From the NCBI GenBank assembly GCA_034509735.1, contig JACGWO010000010.1, positions 1,984,001 to 2,048,000 on the forward strand: a stretch of 64,000 bases of DNA, read 5' to 3'. Each line of letters starts with the position of its first letter. The first letter of the stretch is position 1. The notes under the pieces were generated by a model, which was not told where the DNA came from, searched no databases, and saw only the letters and a program-made list of their open reading frames with translations. The position numbers and the translations under genes are program-made. Below, in pieces: positions 1 through 11,790 of the stretch. This DNA comes from Sesamum alatum. Its lineage: Eukaryota > Streptophyta > Magnoliopsida > Lamiales > Pedaliaceae.

Positions 1-990
1 ACCTACAACGTCACTATAAATAACCCCTTTTGAGTTTTAGATCAAAATCAAAATATTTTTTCGTAATTTTTAATAAGTACCACATTATCATTCTAAAACA
101 ATAATGAATTCTTGAACAAAATATAATTTATATTAGGAAATGGGAGGCATCCCATCTGCATTGAAGTAGGAGGTGCTGCTGGTAAAATTCTTATCCAAAC
201 AAAGATCGGTCGAACAGAATTAATTACAGAATAAGTGTGATATACTTGTGTCACTTTTCTTGAACTGTACATCAATCACACGACAAATGTATGCAATGAT
301 CATATAATTGAATAAAATTCAACTAACCCCGATTTGAATTAGAATTTTCCGTACATGCTGAGCCTCAACCATTGATCAACATCAAAAACATCATAACGAC
401 TTCAACAGATGGGAGTATGAAAAGTGAAGAAGTGCTAAATCCCAAGTAAACACGCTTGTCCCAGTAAGATAGAAGTCATCCATTACTGATTACACCCTGT
501 AATAAATGAATCGGTACAATAATTCCCTCGGCCTTTGTGGTTTTTTTTCTTACTCTTTTTCATTTCCTTGTACAATACAATAATTCCGTGGCTTTGTTCC
601 TGTCTTGGCCTCCCCTGTTCTTCCCCTTCTCTCACTCATTATTTTCCACCACCCTCTCAAAATCCTGATCCCCTCCTTCTTGGCCCGCTCCACGAGGCTC
701 AGAGCCTTTTCCCTTCCTTGCTCTTTCGCTGATCTGCTAATAGTCCTCTCTGTCCTTCCATCATTATCACATTCTCAATCTCTCCAAAAATAAAAAATAC
801 AATCACAGTTGCAGAGATTGACAAATGTGACAACACATGTTGTAGTTTGTAGCCTCCTCTGTTCACTCGCTGTACGCTGATTTCATCTTATTTCTTAGTT
901 TTGGCAAAAGTACAAAGCAGAAAATGATCTATCTCTCCATTGGCATCTCAATCACTCAACACTTTTCGACTCATTGAGTGCAGTCTCAGG
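1..990. other. Intergenic region upstream of the EPFL2-like gene
   Basis: No coding region is supported. Only short open frames occur, with no recognisable domain. A MITE-like stretch at about 225-352 resembles a small inverted-repeat family seen elsewhere in the window (see 44640-44822). A pyrimidine-rich block at 535-790 and the bases up to 990 probably hold promoter sequence for the gene that starts at 1045. Confidence 0.5.
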
Positions 991-1000
991 TTTATATAAT
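991..1000 (+). promoter_or_regulatory. Candidate TATA box of the EPFL2-like gene
   Basis: The sequence tttatataat lies 45-54 bases before the ATG at 1045. A TATA element here would place transcription start near 1020-1030 and leave a very short 5'UTR. It is a motif match only; the start site has not been seen. Confidence 0.35.
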
Positions 1001-1044
1001 TGTTGCCGGGATTAATTTCTCAAGCTGCAAACTCTTATCCCATT

Positions 1045-1593
1045 ATGGTGTGCTGTCATCGCTTTGCTGTTTCTGTTCTTGTTCTTGTTATTTCCACCTC
1101 GTCCCAGTTCAGATTATTCGGGATTGCTGAAGGTAATGTGATCGTTAAACCATCCCATGTTCTTGAAAACACACACAATAATGGCCTGTTATGTAAAAGT
1201 TGTGATCTTTTTCATGTTTCAGGCAGGAAAATGGCCCAAACAGCTGACAATTTCCAGGTAAGATTAGAATTCTCCGTGCAGTGTGTGTTTTTTTCTTGTA
1301 GTTTAGGATAGTGAAAGTAAATTGTTTTCATCTGGCAGACAGTGGACGAAGATAAGAAGACAATGTGGAGAGCCCAGATCGGTTCCAGGCCGCCGCAGTG
1401 CGAGCGGCGGTGCAGTTCTTGCGCCCACTGTGAAGCCATTCAAGTGCCGACAAACCCGCAAACAAGAAGCGCAATTGAGAACTCAGCCTCAGGTTCTTCG
1501 GCCGCCGCCGACGACGCCAGAGGCGACGACCACTCCAACTACAAGCCCATGAGCTGGAAATGTAAATGTGGAAACTTCATTTTCAACCCTTAA
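1045..1593 (+). CDS. EPFL2: EPFL2-like secreted cysteine-rich peptide precursor (three exons)
   Basis: Exons are 1045-1132, 1223-1257 and 1339-1593, all with GT-AG borders. They join in frame to a 125-residue precursor. Residues 1-30 form a hydrophobic signal peptide. The mature end begins around IGSRPPQCERRC and ends in KPMSWKCKCGN, with six cysteines at about 62, 66, 69, 72, 116 and 118, the pattern of the EPF/EPFL family. The run CEAIQVPTNPQ and the long loop before the last cysteines fit EPFL1-3, best EPFL2. In Arabidopsis these peptides are ligands of ERECTA-family receptor kinases in the apoplast; EPFL2 acts in leaf-margin tooth growth and ovule spacing. I chose the ATG at 1045 because the upstream in-frame TTG at 1000 would add residues before the signal peptide. 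The middle exon is only 35 bases. The family call is firm; the EPFL2 rather than EPFL1/3 assignment is likely. Confidence 0.88.
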
Positions 1594-2718
1594 TCTGTTG
1601 AATCCTGTACATCAATCACTAATTCACATTCCAGGAGTGAATAACATTATTATTTTTCACGAGATTTTCATCGTTTTGGCTTTTAGTCTGAGGAAACAAG
1701 TACTCTGCTTTTATGTGGGCATCTTCAAAGTTTCCCCATACGTCTCATAATTATTGATAAACAACATTTATAGCTCGCATTGGCAATCAATCATACGCAG
1801 CTCTGAGATATTGTTGCAGAGATTCTGATGCGTACAATGCTGTTACGCACATTAAAGAGGAGATACGCATTGAATGAGGATGAAAGATTTGGTTGGACTG
1901 TGAAAAGCAGATGCAGATTCTTGCTCATTCACTGTGTGTTGTGCGTTTGGGTTCTTTGTTTCTGAGAGAGCTGTGCGTCCTTTCTGCTAATGCTAACACG
2001 CAACAAGAAATTACCCTTATTGGGTGTAGGGTTATGGGCAGCAGTGAGTGTTTTGCTGGAAATGAAGGCCGCTGCTTAATTACCTTAAGCGGAAGGATTT
2101 CTTGATTTTCAAGAAATCTGCGCTTCATGTTGACAACTGATAAAAGGATTGATGGACCTATCTCAGTTTTTAATTGGTTTGATTTGCTTAGGAAAGCAAT
2201 CTGTCATCATCTGATATGGCGAGGTAGGTCTACTGTTCTACGTGAGATTAAAGAAGGAAATAACTTTTAATTAAATAATTGTGGATTTGATTTTTTTGAT
2301 GCATACCAGAGTTGCATTGGTAAATAACTTGCGATTAATCAGCTCTTTAAAACGACTTATGATTCCAAGTGCATATCGGTCTTGAATTGATTTCAAGTGC
2401 ATGTTGTGTAATTCGTGGTGGTAAATCGAAATCGAAACAATCCCAAAAAAATAAAAAATAAAAAAATGAATGGTAATAGTACATATCATTGAATATCCAT
2501 ACAATTAAATTATACTCTCTTGTCCTAGTATCATGTCTCTATTTTATATTGTCACTCTCAAATCAGAGATTGAGAATATAAAAATGATCATTTTGCAACA
2601 AAGAGAAAATGAGAAATAAATTAGACTCGGGTACCAAATTTCTAAAGAGAAAAACTAAATATTGGAGTCAACTTTAATTATTCGCGATTAAACGTTATTC
2701 ATTCTGTTCTATTTCATT
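1594..2718. other. 3' flank of the EPFL2-like gene and intergenic DNA
   Basis: This stretch should hold the 3'UTR and terminator of the EPFL2-like gene, then AT-rich intergenic DNA. The short open frames here have no family resemblance. No RNA gene or repeat unit stands out. Confidence 0.5.
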
Positions 2719-3282
2719 TAGAGGTGGCAACGGGGCGCGTTCGGGTGGACCTGAAACCCGCCTTGCCCCAGTTATTTTTTAATCCCACCCCGCCCTGGCG
2801 AGTCTAACCCTGTAGACCCGATTATTTTATTTTTTTCATTTGTATGTAATTTTTTTTAAAAAAATAATATATTAATTACTAATAAAATTGTTAATGATCT
2901 AACTCAAATTCAAGTTAAATAATTTTTTTAAGTACAAATAAAATTATTTATAATAAAATAAACCAAATGATTCATATCGATTATATATTAGTAACTATCT
3001 CTTTGTCTTCTCATCGTTTAAGTATTTGTTGGACAATATTTCAATTCATCAATTGTTGCAAATACCTGATAATAAATAAATTAAATAATATAATATTTTA
3101 TTAATTATTTATTCTATCATGATAAAATAAAAAAAAACTATATATATATGTAAACGGGTTGGATCCTAATTCTTAGGACCCGCTACCCATCCCGTCTTAA
3201 TTTTTTGAACCTGAACCCACCCTATTAGAAACAGATCCAAGACCGAATTTCATCGAGTTTGGATTAAATTGAAACCCCCTAA
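2719..3282. mobile_element. Degraded hAT-type MITE of the GGTGGCAACGGG class
   Basis: The left edge reads tagaggtggcaacgggg, a common start of plant hAT-like MITEs whose ends carry GGGTGGGTT-like motifs. Subterminal GGGT/ACCC-rich patches occur near both sides (gcgttcgggtgg, and cccgctacccatcccg near 3180). The centre is nearly pure A/T. The right edge near gaaaccccctaa is a weak inverted match, so the end coordinate is uncertain. No transposase is encoded. Confidence 0.45.
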
Positions 3283-4259
3283 TTCCATTATGCACAAACG
3301 ATGGACCATTAATGAGTGTTTAAGAAACAAATGACGCTACATTTATCCAGCATAATTGAGCATCTTGAGAGATAGTAAGAAGGTAAGTTGAAGTCAAGAG
3401 ATGGTGGAGAAAAGGTGGGAATCAATGTTGTAAGAAATGGTAAAAGCCCATCTGTCCATCAAAAAGTCAGAATTTTTGTAGCAGATCATCAAAAGCAGTT
3501 GTTCCCATCTCCAATCCATATCAGCTTGATGGGACATTTCTTATGCCATCTCCATCCGTCTCCACAACCTCATAATTAAACATTTTATAATATTATTACA
3601 GATATTTGAAGTATGTTATATCATCAATGAAGTTTACATGTCGTGTGGAATCAGGTTGTCTGAAATCCCAAGCTTTTTTTCTCTGTGCATTGTCCTAAAA
3701 TCCAAAATGAAGAGAATGTTTTTACACTCTTGATCAAAAAGCTGACGGCAAAGGGATTCTGATTCCCAAACACCCCCATGCTTATCCCGAAGCTTTTTAG
3801 GCAGTGGGGCGTCCAGTTGAAATATCAGCATCCCTTCTCCTGGGGAAGGACAGGGATTGTACCCAACTGCTTTAAAGTGGTACCCATCGAGAATTCAGAA
3901 AAGCCAATGAGCTATTCGTACTCTACTCTGGGAAACAAATAATAGTAGAGGCAGGAGCAGGAGAAGGACCATCCATGATGGTAGTTATGATAGCGCAATA
4001 ACTCCCTTGTGATCCCCTCCACGGTCCAAAACTGCTCATCCTCCACTGCACCAAACCTTTTCTTTTCCATTGGAAGTTTTCAAAGTCAAGAATTTTGAAT
4101 TGACGGTGCAGATTTCTATAACAACAAAATAACTCAGAGGCACAATGAATTCCCCCCAAATCAAATCTTTCCCGTATAAGGGAATCCATAATCACCAATT
4201 TGTTTAGGTGGATGATGCTTTTGGGTTGCTCTTATTCCCTTGATACTTCTTGTAAGGGA
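3283..4259. other. Intergenic DNA without recognised gene
   Basis: Several short open frames lie on both strands, the longest 91 codons. None has a recognisable domain, a convincing start context or splice pattern. It may include degraded transposon sequence. I see no RNA gene. Confidence 0.4.
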
Positions 4260-4480
4260 GAGGGGGTGGGTGGGTGGTTCGCCCCAAGCAAGTCGTAGAA
4301 TAGAATAATACCTCTCCTCTTTGAAAGAGAGGTCCTAGATTCAAACCCGACTTCCTCGCCCATCGTTGTAAGTATCAGATTTCGAATGGAACTTCTAACT
4401 TTGTGTTCTACTTACCAGGGTCGATCTCGGACACAGTTGCAGTGTACAAAGGAGAAGTAGAAGTCTCTGGTGCTAGGGAT
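4260..4480 (+). mobile_element. Possible tRNA-derived SINE remnant
   Basis: The stretch contains ggtcctagattcaaacccgact near 4331-4352, which resembles an RNA polymerase III B box (GGTTCRANNCC). The flank around 4305-4380 can be lined up loosely with the better SINE candidate at 46500-46637. No clear A box, tail or target duplication was found, so this is tentative. Confidence 0.25.
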
Positions 4481-6809
4481 AATTAGCTCAGTATATTCAT
4501 TATAGTAGATAGATACTGATGGAGAGGCACCATCTGCTCCAGTTCAGAAACTGAGGACTCTACAACTAAATGCAGGGTAAGTTTATTACATTAATTCTAT
4601 ATGCATACAACTACCAGTTCTCAGTAACTCCAGATCATTTGGTTGAGAAATCGGTGAGACGTACACTACAGCACACAAGACAACCTAAACTGGAGCAAAA
4701 TGTTCGGTTGCAATTGGTGTACTTCGATCGCCCGGAGAGAACAGACCGTCTTCATTAAACCATAAAGATCACTTCTAATTCGCAGAACACTTTTTTAAAA
4801 GGTTACACTATATAAAACTCGAGAAAAGGAAACACTACAACACAGAGATTTACGGTCTGGCTTGTACATCATCTTGTAGACCACCCGCAGGCCCAGGACA
4901 TGCCATTACGGACCATGTTTACTGAGAGAGAAGTCACTGGGTCCAATTGGGACCTATCTTACTCGGTAAATGAAGGCCACAAGCAGACAGAACATTCAAA
5001 TCCGACCAAAGACCCATTACCTAAAAGCAAACCATTAACCTACTAAACCTTAGCTAAACAAATATAATAAGCAGCGCACCTGTAGGGATAACTTTTTACT
5101 GCAAAAAGAGCTACAAAAGGATAAGGTTACAGATATTCAGGTTATACCCATGTAACGACTGGAATCTCTCTGCATTAGGCAAGATTGTTGCATCACATAT
5201 CACAAAGGTCTTCAATGGCTAAGAGGAATTTCTCTAACTCTCATCTCTTTGACATGTCAGACCACAAAAGGAATAAAGTCTTACTGGAATATCAGAAAAT
5301 TATAGCTAATGAATGACATTACAGCCTCAATGAACTTGACCTTGAATTCAGTTTATATACACAACTCTGGAGTTACAGAGAATTCATAGACTTTCAAAAT
5401 AATTCAAGTCATGGCCAAGCATTACGAATCAATCCTAATCAAAGAGGACAGCTGTCTAGGGGAAACAAGAAAGGATCCATATTACGGAGGATATAGTCAT
5501 TCTCTGTCCTATCCTATTAACAAAGGCTTCAGAGCCTTTAGCATAAAAGTCTAAGATCCCATAACTTACTCCTAGCGAAACATACCACATGATCACTATA
5601 TCACAATCAAACTCTTAATCCTATGTCTACAAGCTGCATTGAAACAAATATAAAATTAAATGGCAGCAGGGAAGAGAACATATAAAATTACGGCAGGTCC
5701 CATTTTACAAGAACATTCAGATGGATCACATCCTAATTGTAACCCAAGTAATATACTCTCTCTTGCTAAAGGATCGGATGATCAGATCTCATTGTCCCTC
5801 CTATTTCATGATCTGCACAAGTCAGTCAGAATATCTTGATCATAAATCATATAGGCACCATACTGTTCCACTTTTCTAATGCCTAAACAAGATAATGCTG
5901 ACCTCCTTTTTGCCCAAACCAAAACTGGGTACATACAATTCAAACTCAGGAACAACTATATGAAAGACCACATAATATGGCCACCAAGCAGAGCATACTT
6001 CAAATCCCATTTATGAGATAATCTTCAATTAACACAGAAAAAGAATCTCTGGTGCAAAAAGCTGATATCAATTGGAAAGTTGTGCTAAACAAGATACTAG
6101 TAAGAAAATGAGAGTGCTAGGAGGGAGAATCAAGAGGATGGACACCAAGCAAGTTGATGTTACAATTTGCTAGAAGAATAAAAAGAGACAAACAGTTACT
6201 CCAAGAGCACACAACCAAGGCAGCTGTAAACAAGGGGGACATGTCGATTCTTGGGAAACAACGAAATTATGCAAGTATTCAAGCATGTGTACACACACAC
6301 ACACTAAAACATTAGCAACCAAATGAACCATACCATCTTGTGCATAGAACAAATCTGCTTCACTGGAACATCCCAGTCATGAATACATCTAAGGGTGACC
6401 ACTCAAGAAACCTCAACGAGGCTACAGCACATATCATATGCAGCTAATTTGTTAATACTGAATTATGCAGAAAGCATAACGAGCAAGGCATCAACAAGCA
6501 GAACTCCCATTCCAATTCTATACTCTACCAAAAGTATAAGTACTTCCTGCTTATAACATGATATTTTATTTGTTTAATATCATCGCGTAAACATCCAAAA
6601 GATTTCATGTAGGAACAAATTTAATGGTAATGCAACTACATATCCAGGTTCTAAAGCATGTAGAGCAATCTGAGATGGGACCTGGTAAAGCCCATTGAGC
6701 ATTCAAATGCTTTGCCAGTAGAAGTAAGCACTCTGTATGATTGGCCTGCAACTCCATAAGCTTCTTGTAATTTATCATCACAATCACAATATCCCATTAT
6801 TCCATTCAC
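4481..6809. other. Gene-free stretch downstream of NFS1, possibly transcribed
   Basis: About 2.3 kb with no coding region. Its base composition is more even than the poly-A/T-rich intergenic DNA elsewhere and resembles the long COX6a intron at 16152-18240. It could be 3'UTR, intronic or non-coding RNA sequence linked to NFS1, which reads into it, but no splice or polyadenylation signal decides this. A short CA run lies near 6292-6303. Confidence 0.35.
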
Positions 6810-8180
6810 TCAGTGCTGCGCCCATTCGATACTCTTAATGTCAATCCCGTCCTTATACATCTCATATAGTGGGCTCATTTCTCTCAATTTCTCCACCTGC
6901 TTTACAGTGAGCTCCACAGCTTTATCAACTTCCTCTTCGGTTGTGAACCTCCCTATCCCATATCTTATCGAGGTATGCGCCATGTCCTCATCAACTCCCA
7001 GCGCCCTCAACACATATGATGGCTCCAAACTTGCACTTGTGCAAGCGCTGCCACTTGATACAGCCACCTCCTTCAGCCCCATTAACAAGCTTTCTCCTTC
7101 CACAAAGGCAAAGGATAAGTTCAAATTCCCAGCATAGCGGCTCTCCTCGCTCCCATTCACTACAACACCTTCTAGTTTTGATCTAATTCCATTCAACAAC
7201 CGCTGCTGCAACGCACTTATCCTCTTGTCATCATACTCCATTTCCTTCATAGCCAGCTCGCAAGCAGCACCAAAGCCAACAACCAAGGGTGTTGGGACTG
7301 TCCCACTCCTTATCCCCCTCTCTTGTCCACCCCCATTCATTTGGGGCTCCACCCGGATCCTCGGACGCCTCCTCATATACAAAGCTCCAATCCCCTTCGG
7401 CCCGTAAATCTTATGCCCACTCAAAGACATCAAACTTATATTCATTTTGTTCACATCAATTGGAATCTTGCCCAATGCCTGCGCAGCATCAGTATGCAAA
7501 GGAACATTATGTTCCTTGCATATTTTCCCAATTTCCTCCATCGGTTGTATCACACCAATTTCATTATTCACCATCATCACAGAAACTAGCCCGGTATCAG
7601 GCCGGATTGAAGCACGGAGCTTGTCCAAGTCCACAAGCCCATCCGGTTTCACGGGAAGATAAGTAATTTCAAAGCCCTCCTGCTGTAAATGCCGGCAGGA
7701 ATCCAGGACACACTTGTGCTCGGTCTGGGTGGTGATGACGTGGCGCTTCTTCTCCTTGTAGAAGTGCATAACGCCCTTAATCGAGATGTTATTGGACTCA
7801 GTTGCGCCGGAGGTGAAGATAATTTCCTTCGGCGAAGCGTTAATTAGGGCTGAGACTTGGGCTCGAGCTGATTCAACTGCCTGCTCCGATTCCCATCCGT
7901 AAAGATGGGTCCGAGAATGAGGGTTCCCGTAGCGGGAGACATAATACGGAAGCATAGCATCAAGTACCCTCGGGTCCACCGGCGAAGTTGCCTGCATATC
8001 CAGATAAAGGGGTCTCCCGGAGATTTTGACTCCTTTCATTGATATTCCACTGGACTCCTCTTCCAGAGGCTCGACCGCGGCCACGGCTGCGGCGGTGGAA
8101 AAACGGCGCAGGCGGAAGGAAGCCCCAGTCGACTTACCGATATTACGGCGGATGGCGTTGGCTACAAGCTTCGCGGCCAT
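6810..8180 (-). CDS. NFS1: Cysteine desulfurase NFS1, mitochondrial (intronless)
   Basis: A 456-residue class V PLP-dependent aminotransferase fold. It removes sulfur from L-cysteine, giving alanine and an enzyme persulfide that feeds Fe-S cluster assembly on ISU scaffold proteins with ISD11 and frataxin in the mitochondrial matrix. Residues 1-35 are rich in Arg, Ala and Ser with few acids, as in a mitochondrial presequence. Visible landmarks are His155 in TQTEHK, Asp231 in [10 protein letters not shown], the PLP-binding Lys257 in [12 protein letters not shown], and the persulfide Cys380 in [13 protein letters not shown]. Length and lack of introns match plant NFS1; the plastid homologue NFS2 is SufS-like and differs. 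The ATG at 8180 opens a single uninterrupted frame to the TGA at 6810. No defect is seen. Confidence 0.97.
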   Translation of the reverse strand: MAAKLVANAIRRNIGKSTGASFRLRRFSTAAAVAAVEPLEEESSGISMKGVKISGRPLYLDMQATSPVDPRVLDAMLPYYVSRYGNPHSRTHLYGWESEQAVESARAQVSALINASPKEIIFTSGATESNNISIKGVMHFYKEKKRHVITTQTEHKCVLDSCRHLQQEGFEITYLPVKPDGLVDLDKLRASIRPDTGLVSVMMVNNEIGVIQPMEEIGKICKEHNVPLHTDAAQALGKIPIDVNKMNISLMSLSGHKIYGPKGIGALYMRRRPRIRVEPQMNGGGQERGIRSGTVPTPLVVGFGAACELAMKEMEYDDKRISALQQRLLNGIRSKLEGVVVNGSEESRYAGNLNLSFAFVEGESLLMGLKEVAVSSGSACTSASLEPSYVLRALGVDEDMAHTSIRYGIGRFTTEEEVDKAVELTVKQVEKLREMSPLYEMYKDGIDIKSIEWAQH

Positions 8181-10480
8181 CTCAACAGTTGTTGAATTTT
8201 TCTGGACTTGGTTTTCCCTAATTTAGTACTAAGCTGCTGCTGCTGTAAAGCCTGCAATATAGAAATTGGATTGCAAGTGATAAAGCTTTGAATTTGATTT
8301 TTTATTGCCCGGAGAAAGATGAAGACGCAGAATAGGGCATATATTGAGTGACCGACTCGAGTCACGGTCACCAACCGAACCGTGGGAACAAAGCATGATC
8401 TATGCGCTCTACAAACATGACACGTCATAACGTTTGATTCTCTACGGATGATGATTTTGACTTTGTATTTGGGCCAACCAACTAATGCCCATTTTGCCTA
8501 AGGCGGCAGCTAACACAATATGGGCTGATTAATTACACGTATGAAAGTCCCAATAGCATTTGGAGGCCCAGCCCACATACCAAAATCAATTTACTTAAGA
8601 TTCAGGGAAAAAATTATTAGACTTTGGAGATCTAGAGATCTTTGCCTGGGGACCGCACGTTATCTTTGTATAGCTGTCCACTAATAATCAAGGAACATGT
8701 GTGCCAATCATATGGCTTTCTGCTTCCTTTCCATCAAAATAAGTATTAATTGTAATATATATATATATATGATTTTTTGGGTGAACAAAAAGTGTTTAAG
8801 TACAATGGTTCAATTCGAAATCTTTGAACCTTGAAACGTAATATTTATAACAAATTGCAACACTCCGACACGCAAGATGGTACTTGTATAAATAAAAACG
8901 CAACGAAATGAAGCAAATAAATGATGTGGAGTGCAATTCATCGTGTGTGTAGGTGTAATTGAAATTTACCCATTTCGAATGAGGAGATCTATTATTTATA
9001 GGCAGCCTCCGCGACCTGAAAAATAAGGTAGAATCCCTCTAGATTTGAGCAGGTAGTTAAGGGATATCTTCCTGCAGTAGGCCTCCTGTCTTCGTGTAGG
9101 AGGTTACTTTCGGGATAAGGACTTTTTTAGCTCATTTTTTCTTGTTGCAACATGTTTTAGTTTTGGTGATCAAGATTTATTTGCTTCAATAAGTCTCTGG
9201 ATGATGTGGTTCGGGGAGTCTTATGTGGATTTAGAACCTAAATTATCTGAGAGCATTTTTTGTTCTGAACCTTACTCATATTGGGCTTCTTGACTTTTTC
9301 TAGATTGTTTGGGCCTTACATTTCATTGGACTCTCAATCTTCTCCTTGCTTTTGGGCTTCTTTAGGCCAGGTTGTTTTTTAAAATCATTCAATTTAGTCA
9401 ATTTTCTCTTCCATTCCAACAAAGCTTGCATGAGGTGCTTGGATGGAACTTCTCCCCCACAAATAAGTTGAAATACCAACGTTGAATCAGGTCTCAAGTA
9501 TGAGATATGTAGTCCATTTTTAACAACACACAATTCCGTCATAGAGTTAGTATTAATATCCGTTGATATATAAAAGCTTTAGCTGTCCTTTATGATTTAT
9601 GAATATACCTCCACAACCTAATCATCCGAGATTATTTACGGACGAGCATTAATATTAAGTTTTAATGCAAATTTCCTGTGGTTTTATTGATTTGATCCAA
9701 ATAGTATTTCTTGGTGTAGCTATCTTAACAAAATGAGTAGGCAAATGTAAGTTGAATGTTTCTCCATATTTAATTGGTATTATCGACACACTGCAAAATA
9801 AAACTTAATTGCAAACCTTCCAAATAGATCAGAGAAAAATCAAAAGTAAAGACCGTCTTGCCGGATGTTTCCTCCAAAAATGCATCAATCGAACAAGGTT
9901 ATGTGATGAGATGTATGATATATTCGAAAGTAATGTGTTCTATAGTATCACGCCCATTGAGATAAAGGGAACACATGGCTCGAATGACTCACAAACCATG
10001 CATGAAAAAGTACTCTTGGAGGGACTCCCACGGGAAATTGACAATAACATGAGTTCTAGATTTAAAATTATGCCACAAATATACAAATTTTAAAAAGAAC
10101 TACCGTTGATGTTCCATGCCAAGTACATATATTGATTATTGCGTATTACTGGAAATGTAGTGTATTTATCTTGTTTTCTATGAATTATTATAGTTTATTT
10201 AATTTTATTTATATATTATTTGAACTAATAATTATTTCATTTATTACAATATTACTATATTTAATTTTATTTGATTAAAGAGCCAAATTCGACTTCACTC
10301 AAAGGGTTCGTAAATCTTTTTTGCATTAATTTTTTTCTTTTCCTTGAAAGAAAGTAAAAGGTGTCGGTTCGCTGACAGATTTGAACGCGCACGAAAGTGC
10401 GTGAAGACAACCTCGAAGTTCCTGAAAACCGAAAAGGTTGACAGCCCAACACATCTTTCTCTCTTCATACACACACACAC
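8181..10480. other. Intergenic region between NFS1 and the acidic membrane-protein gene
   Basis: Divergent promoters must lie here: NFS1 reads leftward from 8180 and the acidic gene rightward from about 10520. Open frames at 9300-9542 (-, 80 codons) and 9809-10093 (+, 94 codons) have no family I recognise. They may be eroded transposon pieces, since they lack introns and start context. A short TA run lies at about 8755-8770. No RNA gene is seen. Confidence 0.4.
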
Positions 10481-10490
10481 AAACACACAG

Positions 10491-10502
10491 ACATATATAT
10501 AC
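10491..10502 (+). promoter_or_regulatory. Candidate TATA box and 5'UTR start of the acidic membrane-protein gene
   Basis: The run acatatatatac follows a pyrimidine and CA-rich tract. If used, transcription would start near 10520-10530. The leader up to the ATG at 11791 is then about 1.27 kb of genomic DNA and is probably spliced: a donor at cag|gtttgc (10870/10871), an acceptor at ttttggcag (ends 11445), a donor at caag|gtcct (11470/11471) and an acceptor at cttggacag (ends 11742) are all present. These are inferences from motifs. Confidence 0.3.
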
Positions 10503-11790
10503 AATATTTGCACAGACAGGCGTAGAGTGAAGCGGATTTCAGATCTATTTCAGGATTCAATCATCATCTTGCATTGCTCAATCCCTTTTGATAATTTCAT
10601 TTAACCTTTGGAAATTTACTTCCTACCCACCCCAAATCCTTTGCGTCTCCTCTCAAGAAACTGTTTGATAATTTGAAGGTCACTGCCACTCTTCCTTTTG
10701 CCTTTCACTGTATTTAAGCAACCCTCAAGAACTTATTATATTCACATTTCAAACCTTTTCGTGGAGCTTAATCAAGAAAGCCCATAGTTATCAGTGTAAA
10801 AAGCATACTTTCTGCATCATTAAAGAGGGAGGGATCTGTAGAGCTCTCCATTGCAGCGTACTGGCATCAGGTTTGCATTTTCTCTTCTGGGCTTTCTTGA
10901 TCTCTTTTCTAAGATTTGATATTTGGCCATGAATCGTGCAATGTGATGGGAAAAGATGCGTGGATCTGTATTGGATCAGTGACTGGATTTGGAATTTTTA
11001 TCTGTTTATAGTCTTTAATTATTACCTTAATTATTGCCTTGTCTTACTAATCATTAACTTTTGATTCCTTGTTCTGGATTGGTCAAGAATGGTAATAAGT
11101 TACATGATTTGCTTACCATTTCTCTTTTTATTTTGACTGGATTGTGGGGTTTCTTGGTTGAAGTTAGAAAAGTAGTATATGTTGGTAACAAAGATGCATA
11201 TCAGGTATTTGAGATTCGGTCGCTTAAAGATTCAACTGATTGTCTGAGTTTTGGTAATTTAATGTTTGTAGTGTGTTGTTTGGTTTTAACTATTTCTCCT
11301 CTAAATTTATAGTTTAGTTACAGTACTTGAGCGGATTACTTAGATTTGATGACACAATAAGTGAACAAGGCAGTTTCAAGATTATGGATTTTGTGAAACA
11401 TCACCTGTTGTTTTGTACTCTGTTCTTGTCTTTTTTTTTTGGCAGCCGGACCTGGACTGCTTGAACAAGGTCCTTTGGTCTTGCCACACTTAGACAATTG
11501 GCTTTCTGCTCTACCTAATTTTCTTTATAAGAGCTGGGTTTTCTCTGTTTTATGTTCTAGACTTCTGCTTTTTTATCTCCTTCATTCTATGAAGATTGTC
11601 TACTCCTAGACTAGAGCTAACAACCATGTAAGGTTTATGATTTAGTTGGTCTTTCTGATGTACCTTTACCTGTATTATTCTTCAAGTTGTCGTATTATCT
11701 CTTGCCAAAGGTTTCTTTGACGTTCCGGCTATTCTTGGACAGAACATTTGCAAATTGGAGTTTAGCGAGTCAAGGTTTAAGTGAAGCAAC

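Noticed and set aside
971..983. tcattgagtgcag, identical to the first 13 bases of miR397
   Set aside because: The match stops after 13 bases and no star strand or hairpin is found nearby. It lies in the promoter of the EPFL2-like gene and is probably chance.
6838..8226. Several plus-strand open frames opposite NFS1
   Set aside because: They are shadows of a strongly supported coding region and have no domain.
9300..9542. 80-codon minus-strand frame with a basic C-terminus
   Set aside because: No recognised family, no promoter and no splice context. It could be a worn retrotransposon piece, but nothing confirms that.
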